Origin: Ignavibacteria bacterium
GTDB lineage: Bacteria; Bacteroidota; Ignavibacteria; Ignavibacteriales; Melioribacteraceae
Assembly (NCBI GenBank): GCA_003233295.1
Contig: QILJ01000073.1
Coordinates: 1-5,862 of the forward strand
Direction: 5' to 3'
DNA length: 5,862 bases
A program made the position numbers and the translations under genes. Under the pieces are notes generated by a model that was given only the letters and a program-made list of their open reading frames with translations, searched no databases and was not told where the DNA came from. Position 1 is the stretch's first letter, and each line of letters begins with the position of its first letter. Shown piece after piece: positions 1 to 5,862 of the stretch.

Positions 1-19
1 ACGGAGTTATTAAAACTTT

Positions 20-95
20 GACTGCTTCGCAGTCGATTAAGTATCCTATATTTTAACCGGATAGTTTCACTTCGTTCAGTGTAAATACTGTGAAG
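20..95. repeat. Two small hairpins in the leader region
   Basis: A perfect 6-bp stem with a 3-base loop lies at 20-34 (GACTGC / TTC / GCAGTC). It can be extended by ACTT (15-18) with AAGT (39-42) across an asymmetric internal loop. A second dyad follows at 70-95, with CTTC (70-73)/GAAG (92-95) and CAGT (77-80)/ACTG (87-90). Its left side can alternatively pair as CACT (68-71)/AGTG (78-81), so the two folds exclude each other. No uridine run directly follows the first stem, so it is not a classic intrinsic terminator. The hairpins may end an upstream transcript or belong to a repeat. They lie more than 100 bases before the promoter proposed for the next gene, so attenuation of that gene is unlikely. 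Confidence 0.45.
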
Positions 96-200
96 AGTCT
101 CTTTTCTAAGTAAAATCAAAGATCCAATAGGAAATATAATAAATAGTGTTTTAGAGAAAAATCAACCGCACAATTTAAATTTTCGATAAAATATATTTGA

Positions 201-229
201 TTGAATCTTCCGCAATCTATCATTATATT
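201..229 (+). promoter_or_regulatory. Candidate sigma-70-type promoter for the aldehyde dehydrogenase
   Basis: A -35-like TTGAAT (201-206) is separated by exactly 17 bases from a -10-like TATATT (224-229). This puts transcription start near 236 and leaves a short leader of about 20 bases that contains the ribosome binding site. The -10 region read as TATATTTG (224-231) also fits the Bacteroidota -7 pattern TAnnTTTG. A TTG lies 20 bases before it, so the site reads well under either model. No sigma-54 GG-N10-GC arrangement was found in this leader. Position and spacing are good, but an AT-rich leader produces such matches by chance. Confidence 0.5.
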
Positions 230-241
230 TGGACAATAATT

Positions 242-253
242 TAAGTGGGTGAT
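242..253 (+). promoter_or_regulatory. Extended Shine-Dalgarno sequence fixing the start at 257
   Basis: The 12 bases TAAGTGGGTGAT match the full anti-Shine-Dalgarno complement TAAGGAGGTGAT at 10 of 12 positions. They end three bases before ATG 257. This site would lie partly inside the coding region if the in-frame GTG at 245 were used, so ATG 257 is the better start. Confidence 0.7.
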
Positions 254-256
254 AAC

Positions 257-1858
257 ATGAATATCGATAAAGACCTATTGTCGATTCAAGAAGCGCGCAA
301 TTTATCTCAATCGGCAAAAGAAGCTCAGCTTGAGTTTAGACATTTTAATCAGGCGCAGGTTGATAAAATAATTAAAGCAATGGCTGATGCCGGATATGCT
401 GCATCGGAACTGTTGGCTAAACTAGCCGTTGAGGAAAGCGGCTTCGGTAAATGGCAAGATAAATTGATCAAAAACCAATTTAGTACAAAAAATGTATATG
501 ATTCTATTAAAGATTTAAAATCGGTCGGTGTTATTGCGATTGAGGCGAATGGAAGAGTTGTTAAAATTGCAGAACCTATGGGAGTTGTTGTAGCATTAAT
601 CCCATCTACCAATCCTACTTCTACCGCAATGTTCAAAGCATTAATTTCACTTAAATGCAGGAACGCAATAGTTGCAAGCCCTCATCCTAAAACTGCTAAT
701 TGTTCCGTTGAGGCTTTGAAAATCATGTCCGATGCTGCCGAACAATCGGGTGCACCGAAAGGATTAATCCAATGTATGAGTTCTCCTACGGTAGAAGGTA
801 CTGAAGCACTGATGCATGATAAAAATATTGCGCTGATTTTAGCTACAGGAAGTACACCTATGGTTAAGGCGGCATATAGTTCCGGTAAACCTGCCTATGG
901 AGTAGGACCAGGGAATGTGCCTGCTTTTATAGAAAAAACCGCCGATTATAAAAAAGCAGTGGCGGATATAATTTACGGTACCACATTCGACAATGGAACA
1001 CTTTGCTCTTCCGAGCAGTCTATGATTGTAGATATAACTTTAAAAGAAAGAGTTATGGAAGAAGCAAAAGCCGGAGGGTGTTACTTTGTTAATTCCGAAG
1101 AAAAACAAAAATTAGCAGCGGCTATTCAAAAAGGTTTTAGGGTAAATCCGGCTATCGTTGGTCAACCGGCTGCTTTTATCGCCGGATATGCAGGCTTTCA
1201 AGTACCCGAATCAACTAAAGTACTCATTGCAGAATGTACCGAGGTAGGGAAAAATGATCCGCTTTCTATGGAAAAACTTTCACCCATCTTGGCGTTTTAT
1301 ACGGTCGACGGTTGGTTGGAAGGCTGTCGTAAGTGTATAGATTTGCTTCAATTCGGTGGTATCGGACATACTATGGTTATTCACTCGAATGATTCCGATA
1401 TAATTATGAAATTCGCCTTGGAAAAGCCTGCCTTTAGAATTTTGGTAAATACTGTTGCTTCCGTTGGCGCTGTGGGATATACTACCGCTTTATCTCCTTC
1501 GATGACTTTAGGACCGGGTACAATCGGAGGTTCCATCATTTCGGATAATGTTACCGCAAAACATTTGATGAACGTAAAAAGCCTTGCCTTTGAAACAAAT
1601 CCTATAAATAAAGGAACGTCGATTTCCGCATTCTCTTCTAAAGTATCGGTTCATTCGGATACCGATAATTCAAAAAGCAGTTTTATGCGCGAAATCGAAG
1701 AAAGGTTGAAAGCAAGAGCCGGCAATCCTTCATTCGATAAAAAGGATTATTCTTATCCGGTGAAAGGTGATGGTACATCTAATAAAACTACTGTTTTCGG
1801 AAACAATATTACAGAAAAGGAAATTATAAAGATAATTAATACTTTTAAGAATGGGTAA
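257..1858 (+). CDS. CoA-acylating aldehyde dehydrogenase (acetaldehyde dehydrogenase, acetylating type)
   Basis: Predicted 533-residue cytoplasmic enzyme interconverting an aldehyde, CoA and NAD+ with acyl-CoA and NADH. It belongs with EutE, PduP and the N-terminal half of AdhE. The nucleotide-binding region is around residues 113-123 and 196-220, including [17 protein letters not shown] and GVGPGN. The catalytic cysteine is C250 in NGTLCSSEQ. Family-typical segments [12 protein letters not shown] (366-377), [14 protein letters not shown] (412-425) and NVKSLAFE (439-446) follow. EutE-like enzymes end soon after that last segment. This one continues about 85 residues, through a helix near 475-488 and a polar linker to a short amphipathic helix (about 518-531, [13 protein letters not shown]). 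That layout resembles microcompartment encapsulation tails, but no shell gene is in view. Start ATG 257 is chosen over GTG 245 because of the ribosome binding site. The regulator gene follows after 31 bases. The substrate cannot be fixed: acetaldehyde, propionaldehyde, sulfoacetaldehyde and succinate semialdehyde enzymes share these motifs. Confidence 0.88.
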   Translation: MNIDKDLLSIQEARNLSQSAKEAQLEFRHFNQAQVDKIIKAMADAGYAASELLAKLAVEESGFGKWQDKLIKNQFSTKNVYDSIKDLKSVGVIAIEANGRVVKIAEPMGVVVALIPSTNPTSTAMFKALISLKCRNAIVASPHPKTANCSVEALKIMSDAAEQSGAPKGLIQCMSSPTVEGTEALMHDKNIALILATGSTPMVKAAYSSGKPAYGVGPGNVPAFIEKTADYKKAVADIIYGTTFDNGTLCSSEQSMIVDITLKERVMEEAKAGGCYFVNSEEKQKLAAAIQKGFRVNPAIVGQPAAFIAGYAGFQVPESTKVLIAECTEVGKNDPLSMEKLSPILAFYTVDGWLEGCRKCIDLLQFGGIGHTMVIHSNDSDIIMKFALEKPAFRILVNTVASVGAVGYTTALSPSMTLGPGTIGGSIISDNVTAKHLMNVKSLAFETNPINKGTSISAFSSKVSVHSDTDNSKSSFMREIEERLKARAGNPSFDKKDYSYPVKGDGTSNKTTVFGNNITEKEIIKIINTFKNG

Positions 1859-1889
1859 AGCGACTTATTTGTAATAGGTCTATATCAAT

Positions 1890-3242
1890 ATGAATGAAAA
1901 TATCCTTATTGCCGATGATGAACAAAACATTCGGGATTCATTGTCATTTGTTTTAGAAGCTGAAGGTTTTAGATGTACGACGGTTGCCGATGGAAAAGCT
2001 GCTATCGAAGAATTGCAAAAGTCAAATTATGATGTACTGATTAGCGATATAAAAATGCCCCAAATAAACGGTATGGAAGTACTGGAAAATTCATTGAAAT
2101 TCTCCCCGCAAACAATCGTTTTAATTATTACCGCCTATGCCTCTGTCGAAACTGCCGTCCAAACATTACGTAAGGGAGCAGCAGACTATTTATTGAAACC
2201 GCTTGAGTTTGAAGATGTAATTATCCGGATTAAACATTTACTAAAAAATAAACGATTAGAAAAAGAAAGCAGATTTTTACGTAAGCAGATTGACCAAAGA
2301 TTTAACTTCGGAAACCTGATTGGTCAAAGTGCTGCTATAAAAGAGGTATTTTCATTGATTACACGGATAAGTGCGTCCTCTACTAATGTATTAATTACGG
2401 GAGGCACCGGTACGGGGAAAGAACTAGTTGCCAGAGCTATTCATAAAAACAGCGATCGCTCTAATAATCCTTTTGTGCCTGTTAATTGCGGAGCAATTCC
2501 GGAAAATTTGTATGAATCTGAATTTTTTGGTTTTAAAAGGGGATCATTTACCGGCGCAAATGCAGACCATGATGGACTTTTTAAATTTGCTAATACAGGC
2601 ACATTATTTCTTGATGAAATAGGCGATCTCTCCGAACACATGCAAGTAAAATTATTAAGAGCTCTTCAGGAAAAAGAAATCAAACCGTTGGGCTCAAATA
2701 AAACTTTTAAAATAAATGTCCGTATTATAGCGGCTACAAATAAAAATTTGCTCGATGAAGTGCAAAAAGGAAATTTTCGCGATGACCTTTATTATCGAAT
2801 TAATGTCGTTGAAATTAAATTACCGAATTTATCGAAGAGAAAAGAAGATATCCCTTTATTAGTTCAATTTTTTATTGACAGATATAACAAAGAGCTTAAT
2901 CGTAATGTAAAAGGTGTCGATAACGAAGTAATGAAAGCATTCATGAATTATGAATGGAAAGGTAATTTGCGAGAGCTGGAAAATATGATAGAAAGGGCTG
3001 TACTGTTGTGTGATTGTGAGATAATTGAATTGGGTCAACTACCACCATATATTCAGCCTGATAAAAATCATAGTTATGAACCCATTCTTAATTTAAATGA
3101 CGCTCTTCAAAATTACGAAAGACTACATATTTCAAATATTCTTGAAGAAACCGGTTGGAATCGGAAAAAAACCGCTGAGTTACTGGGTATAGATACTTCT
3201 ACGCTGTATAGGAAAATGTTGAAATTGAATATTACCGAATGA
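1890..3242 (+). CDS. Sigma-54-dependent response regulator, NtrC/AtoC family
   Basis: A complete 450-residue two-component regulator that would activate RNA polymerase holding sigma-54 once phosphorylated. The receiver domain (1-120) has the acidic pair D9/D10, phosphoacceptor D53, T81 and K103. A charged linker (119-137) leads to the AAA+ ATPase (about 140-370). This has Walker A GGTGTGKE (171-178), the sigma-54 contact loop GSFTGA (218-223), Walker B LFLDEIG (239-245), sensor I ATN (282-284), the arginine-finger segment FRDDLYYR (296-303) and sensor II WKGNLRELEN (356-365). A Fis-type helix-turn-helix closes the protein (about 402-450, AELLGIDTSTLYRKM). All catalytic residues are present. 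Mild departures from consensus are GGTGTGKE for GESGTGKE, GSFTGA for GAFTGA and WKGN for WPGN. The ribosome binding site is weak (AGGT, 1876-1879). The 31-base gap to the dehydrogenase suggests co-transcription. No partner kinase is in view. Signal and target promoters are unknown. Confidence 0.94.
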   Translation: MNENILIADDEQNIRDSLSFVLEAEGFRCTTVADGKAAIEELQKSNYDVLISDIKMPQINGMEVLENSLKFSPQTIVLIITAYASVETAVQTLRKGAADYLLKPLEFEDVIIRIKHLLKNKRLEKESRFLRKQIDQRFNFGNLIGQSAAIKEVFSLITRISASSTNVLITGGTGTGKELVARAIHKNSDRSNNPFVPVNCGAIPENLYESEFFGFKRGSFTGANADHDGLFKFANTGTLFLDEIGDLSEHMQVKLLRALQEKEIKPLGSNKTFKINVRIIAATNKNLLDEVQKGNFRDDLYYRINVVEIKLPNLSKRKEDIPLLVQFFIDRYNKELNRNVKGVDNEVMKAFMNYEWKGNLRELENMIERAVLLCDCEIIELGQLPPYIQPDKNHSYEPILNLNDALQNYERLHISNILEETGWNRKKTAELLGIDTSTLYRKMLKLNITE

Positions 3243-3288
3243 GTATTTTCTAAAAAGGTTATCGCAACAGAACTTTTCCGAATGTCGG

Positions 3289-3317
3289 TGACGATTTGGA
3301 ATAAGTCGTGTCATTTT
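3289..3317 (+). terminator. Weak candidate terminator after the response regulator
   Basis: TGACGA (3289-3294) can pair with TCG plus TCA in TCGTGTCA (3306-3313), giving six pairs with a two-base bulge and an 11-base loop. TTTT (3314-3317) follows. It lies 47 bases beyond the regulator stop codon. The stem is short and bulged, so it is only a candidate. A second weak A/T-rich dyad (3253-3260 with 3271-3277) lies nearer the stop. Confidence 0.25.
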
Positions 3318-3354
3318 AAAAAGAAAAGGTAACTGGGAAATATTCTTTATAACA

Positions 3355-3519
3355 GATGTTCCAGAATTTCAGTGATTGTTTGAGACTGCATAACTCAATC
3401 GTTCTTAACGAGTTAACCGATATTTAACTAGTTTCTTCCTAGTGGCTGCATACAAAAAGCCGAAGCCACTTTAACGGTTAATGTTATATAACATTATGGG
3501 AATATTGTGCTGGAACATC
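3355..3519. repeat. Nested inverted-repeat (foldback) block in the convergent spacer
   Basis: This 165-base stretch lies between two convergent genes and contains no convincing reading frame. Its ends form a perfect 10-bp inverted pair, GATGTTCCAG (3355-3364) and CTGGAACATC (3510-3519). Inside are TTAACCG (3413-3419)/CGGTTAA (3475-3481) and AGTGGCT (3441-3447)/AGCCACT (3464-3470), both perfect and correctly nested. TAACT (3391-3395) and CGTT (3400-3403) pair with AACGAGTTA (3407-3415) around a CTT loop with a four-base bulge; this pairing shares bases 3413-3415 with TTAACCG, so the two compete. A perfect 18-bp palindrome occupies 3479-3496. CTGCATA occurs twice in direct orientation (3386-3392, 3446-3452). 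No target-site duplication was seen at the outer ends. It may be a small non-coding repeat or a bidirectional transcript-end structure. The right arm ends four bases from the methyltransferase stop. Confidence 0.6.
3479..3496. repeat. Perfect 18-bp palindrome
   Basis: TAATGTTATATAACATTA equals its own reverse complement over all 18 bases. It is A/T-rich and lies 27 bases beyond the methyltransferase stop (reading the minus strand). A perfect palindrome without a loop is more typical of a dimeric protein-binding site than of an RNA terminator. Being downstream of both flanking genes, it is not in a promoter position for either. Confidence 0.6.
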
Positions 3520-3523
3520 CGTT

Positions 3524-4144
3524 TTAACTTTCTCTTTTATAAAGAACATAAATATATGGTCGTGGATCGCCAAGCGGGTTTATATATGTGTAATCAAAAT
3601 GTGAAACAATCTTGAACGATGAGCCTAAGTATCCGGATATTTCTTCAATGGAATATCTATGAAGTGTTAAGCCTGCACATTTGGTTGCGCCTGTTTTAGA
3701 AAATTCGGCAAATATGGCGTAGCCGTCTACTTTTAATATTGATTTTACATTCTCGAAATATCCTTTTATATCATTTTCATCGGTTAGAAAATGTAAAACC
3801 GCCCTATCAATCCATATATCAACATCCGGTATTGAACTTTGGATTGGTTGGGCGATGTCTTGACAAAGCCAATTAATTCCTTTGTATTTATTACCCAACT
3901 TGCTCTTGACTCGGCTTAGAGCCTCAATACTGATATCATTAAGAACTATTGTTGCGCCTTTGGTTAGAAGTTCTTCTATCAAAACTGAAGTTCCTGCTCC
4001 CGGGAGGAATACCGTAGAATTTTCCCACTTTGGAATATGATCCAACAATTCCAGTGTTTTGGATGCGTTCTTTTCAAACCATCCTAATTTTGAATCTTCC
4101 GTGCCTGAAAAAATTGCATTCCAATGCTTACTACTTGATTTCAT
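3524..4144 (-). CDS. Class I SAM-dependent methyltransferase, small, downstream of merA
   Basis: Predicted 206-residue soluble methyltransferase with a Rossmann-like fold. The N-terminus HWNAIFSG...LGWFEKN (7-26) resembles a family of small methyltransferases that open with HW..I(Y/F)......LGW(Y/F)E. Motif I is FLPGAGTS (46-53), in place of the usual DVGAGTS type. The acidic residue ending strand 2 is probably D70 in LND (68-70). QDIAQP (95-100), DIWIDRAVLHFL (109-120) and ILKVDGYAIFAEF (126-138) correspond to later motifs. The end has an aromatic PRPYIYVLYKR strand. No signal peptide or membrane segment is seen. ATG at 4144 has a strong ribosome binding site (AAAGGAAG on the minus strand, 4149-4156) six bases upstream of it when measured from AAGGA. 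It follows merA by 81 bases on the same strand, so a shared transcript is likely. The methyl acceptor is unknown; a metal, metalloid or thiol detoxification role is inferred only from the neighbour. Confidence 0.85.
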   Translation of the reverse strand: MKSSSKHWNAIFSGTEDSKLGWFEKNASKTLELLDHIPKWENSTVFLPGAGTSVLIEELLTKGATIVLNDISIEALSRVKSKLGNKYKGINWLCQDIAQPIQSSIPDVDIWIDRAVLHFLTDENDIKGYFENVKSILKVDGYAIFAEFSKTGATKCAGLTLHRYSIEEISGYLGSSFKIVSHFDYTYINPLGDPRPYIYVLYKRES

Positions 4145-4177
4145 CGTTCTTCCTTTATCTTTTTGAGGTTAACATTC

Positions 4178-4192
4178 TGAACAATATGTTCA
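4178..4192. repeat. Short dyad between merA and the methyltransferase
   Basis: TGAACA, ATA, TGTTCA form a perfect 6-bp inverted repeat with a three-base loop in the 81-base gap between the two minus-strand genes. No T-run follows on the minus strand, so it does not look like a terminator. It could be a weak RNA hairpin or a binding site. No convincing separate promoter for the methyltransferase was found around it. Confidence 0.3.
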
Positions 4193-4225
4193 ATACACCG
4201 GCAATAATAAGCAAAAATTCATTAA

Positions 4226-5862
4226 TTAACTTGCACAGCAAGATAGTTTACCGACATCTTTATCGAAAGTAATTGCCGCTAATTTTATCCCTTCCGATAA
4301 TGTAAGGTACGGATGAAACATCTGTCTTAATTCTTTTATCGTAATGCCGTATTTGATAGCTAGTGCAACTTCCATTAAAAGTTCCGATCCTTCCGAGGCA
4401 AGAATACGTGCACCGATTAATTTATCATCAGCTTTATTTCTTATTAGTTTAATAAATCCTTTTGTATTTCTTGCGGCTAAAGCTCTTGGAATATCTGCGA
4501 CTTGAAATATCGAAACATCGTAATCTATTCCGGTTTGTGCAGCGGTATTTTCATTAAGTCCAACACCGGCAATTTGCGGATCCGTAAATATAACCCAAGG
4601 CAAAGGCTCATAATTTTTTTCTGTTAATTTTTCAGAAAAAGCGTTTTCTACTGCAAGAGCACCTTGGTAAGCCGCCACATAAACAAATAGGTGCTCACCG
4701 GTTACATCCCCGGCTGCGTAAATATTAGAGGAATCTACTCTCAGATATTTATCGGTTTTAATAAAATCATTTCCGTAAAACTTCATCCCAAGATTTTCCA
4801 ATCCGATATCTTTTGTGTTTCCTTTTCTACCCGTAGCAATAAATAAATGAGAACCTTCGACAACACTTTCCACGTTATGTGAGGTAAACATCACTTTTAC
4901 TTTTCCATTCAAATCGGATACGGAACTGATCTTCACATCTGTTATTACGTTTATACCTTCTTCTCTTAAATATTCTGTTAACGAATCCGTAATATCAGGC
5001 ATTTCAGTCGGAAGAATTCGTGATGATCGTTGAAGTAGAGTGACTTTTGAACCAAGACGGACAAACATCTGCGCATTTTCTAATGCAATATACCTTCCGC
5101 CAATTACAATCAAATGTTCAGGCAATGTATCCAATTCATAAAGAGTGTCGTTTAGATAATATTTTGTTTCTTTCAAACCCGGAATATCCGGAATAAAAGT
5201 AGATGAACCTGTAGCGATTAAAATTTTATTTGCACTTTTTAATTCGCCGTTTATTTCAACGGTATTTTTGTCGTGAAGTTTCGCCCATCCTTTTACAACA
5301 GTAACGTTCGGATCATCGCTAATAACATTTATATATTTCTTCCGGCGAAGGTTTTCAACCAATTCGTTTTTTTGATTGATGGCATCTTTGAAATCAATTA
5401 TATTTTCACCTGGTTTTATTGCCGAAAAATTAGGATGGTTACTATGATAAAAAGCTTCGGCTGTTCTTATTAATGTTTTTGAAGGAACGCAGCCTACATT
5501 TACACAAGTTCCGCCAATTGGCAACCCGTCGTTTATCATCAAAACTGTTTTCTCAAGTTCGCTTGCTTTAAGAGCCGCTGCAAAGGCAGCCGATCCGCCT
5601 CCAATTATTATCAGGTTATAATCTGATTTTTCCAATGGATTTTGTGATAATTGATTTTCAATAAATTCTTCTTGAATTTCAGCACTATAACCGGATTCCT
5701 TTACTGCTGTGATTAGATTTTCCGTATCTATTTCTTTGTTTAATATTACTTCGGCTTCGGCACTTTCCCAACTATTTATTTTTACTTCGCTTACTCCATC
5801 AACCGAAGCAAGCGCTTTTGTAACATGATGGGTGCAACTATCACAGGTCATACCCTTAATTT
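4226..5862 (-). CDS. merA: Mercuric reductase MerA, N-terminus cut by window edge
   Basis: Flavoenzyme that reduces Hg(II) to volatile Hg(0) with NADPH in the cytoplasm. Residue numbers count from the methionine codon at 5851. The reading frame stays open to the right edge, and the codons before that methionine read I-K-G. It therefore belongs to the metal-binding motif GMTCDSC and is not the start. Domains in order are a heavy-metal-associated domain (to about 60, C3 and C6), a linker, FAD-binding GGGSAA (84-89), the redox-active pair C116/C121 in GGTCVNVGCVPSK, NADPH-binding IGGRYIALE (250-258), FAD-contact YAAGDV (378-383) and the dimerisation domain from about 415 (FTDPQIAGVG). The end carries PYLT (Y515) and the vicinal pair C538/C539 in KLSCCAS. 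That C-terminal pair hands Hg(II) to the active site and separates MerA from lipoamide dehydrogenase and glutathione reductase. All mercury-handling cysteines visible here are intact. The methyltransferase follows after 81 bases; mer regulator and transport genes are not in the window. Confidence 0.96.
   Translation of the reverse strand, partial: IKGMTCDSCTHHVTKALASVDGVSEVKINSWESAEAEVILNKEIDTENLITAVKESGYSAEIQEEFIENQLSQNPLEKSDYNLIIIGGGSAAFAAALKASELEKTVLMINDGLPIGGTCVNVGCVPSKTLIRTAEAFYHSNHPNFSAIKPGENIIDFKDAINQKNELVENLRRKKYINVISDDPNVTVVKGWAKLHDKNTVEINGELKSANKILIATGSSTFIPDIPGLKETKYYLNDTLYELDTLPEHLIVIGGRYIALENAQMFVRLGSKVTLLQRSSRILPTEMPDITDSLTEYLREEGINVITDVKISSVSDLNGKVKVMFTSHNVESVVEGSHLFIATGRKGNTKDIGLENLGMKFYGNDFIKTDKYLRVDSSNIYAAGDVTGEHLFVYVAAYQGALAVENAFSEKLTEKNYEPLPWVIFTDPQIAGVGLNENTAAQTGIDYDVSIFQVADIPRALAARNTKGFIKLIRNKADDKLIGARILASEGSELLMEVALAIKYGITIKELRQMFHPYLTLSEGIKLAAITFDKDVGKLSCCAS

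Noticed and set aside
1..21. Possible C-terminal end of an upstream plus-strand gene (six codons then TGA at 19-21)
   Set aside because: Too short to judge, and the hairpin starting at 20 would begin inside the stop codon. It can only be settled with sequence left of the window.
245..256. GTG at 245 as start of the aldehyde dehydrogenase, adding MGDN
   Set aside because: The best ribosome binding site in the region (242-253) overlaps these codons and is placed correctly for ATG 257.
349..636. Minus-strand 95-codon reading frame
   Set aside because: It is antisense to the conserved dehydrogenase coding region, with no ribosome binding site or domain.
3283..3428. Two tiny plus-strand reading frames (16 codons from 3282, 23 codons from 3356)
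   Set aside because: No ribosome binding site, no recognisable product, and both overlap the inverted-repeat structures.
3386..3481. Integron attC-like site; TAACTCAATCGTT resembles part of known attC sites
   Set aside because: No matching RYYYAAC and GTTRRRY core ends with symmetric spacers were found. The arms between the outer and inner stems are very unequal, and no integrase gene is present.
3497..3510. Sigma-54 -24/-12 promoter (TGGGAATATTGTGC)
   Set aside because: The spacing between GG and GC is 9 rather than 10 bases, and it would point into the 3' end of a convergent gene.
4030..4272. Plus-strand 80-codon reading frame across the merA-methyltransferase gap
   Set aside because: It is antisense to two well-supported genes, and its translation looks like non-coding shadow sequence.
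5273..5473. Plus-strand 66-codon reading frame inside merA
   Set aside because: Shadow of the merA frame; composition matches an antisense translation.
4226..5862. Lipoamide dehydrogenase or glutathione reductase instead of MerA
   Set aside because: The N-terminal HMA domain, the MerA-type GGTCVNVGCVPSK loop and the terminal vicinal Cys pair are specific to MerA.

Overview
The window holds four protein genes in two convergent pairs. It is AT-rich throughout and every gene uses the standard code. Protein style suggests the Bacteroidota/Ignavibacteriota (FCB) neighbourhood: a NtrC-type regulator with a K/R/E-rich linker, and a MerA with an N-terminal metal-binding domain. No lineage marker gene is present, so this is only a weak inference. 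Clear Shine-Dalgarno sequences before two genes argue against a typical Bacteroides-like genome.

Left half, plus strand. A 256-base leader carries two small hairpins and a good sigma-70-type promoter (201-229). It precedes a CoA-acylating aldehyde dehydrogenase (257-1858) with an unusual C-terminal tail. Only 31 bases later comes a complete sigma-54-dependent response regulator of the NtrC family (1890-3242). The spacing suggests one transcript. No -24/-12 promoter was found in front of either gene, so the regulator's targets probably lie elsewhere. No sensor kinase is visible.

Middle. The 281-base convergent spacer (3243-3523) has no convincing gene. It is packed with inverted repeats: a 10-bp outer pair, two nested 7-bp pairs, a bulged hairpin and a perfect 18-bp palindrome. 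Several short words in it recur in the same order in the leader of the window, hinting at a dispersed repeat family.

Right half, minus strand. A mercuric reductase (merA) enters from beyond the right edge and ends at 4226. Its heavy-metal-binding domain is cut by the window boundary. After 81 bases comes a small class I SAM-dependent methyltransferase (3524-4144) with a strong ribosome binding site. The two look like the distal part of a mercury or metal detoxification operon. Its regulator, transporter genes and promoter, if present, lie outside the window.

I see no integrase, transposase, CRISPR array, tRNA or rRNA. The gene content is mostly recognisable. The least explained items are the foldback spacer, the merA-methyltransferase pairing and the tail of the aldehyde dehydrogenase.
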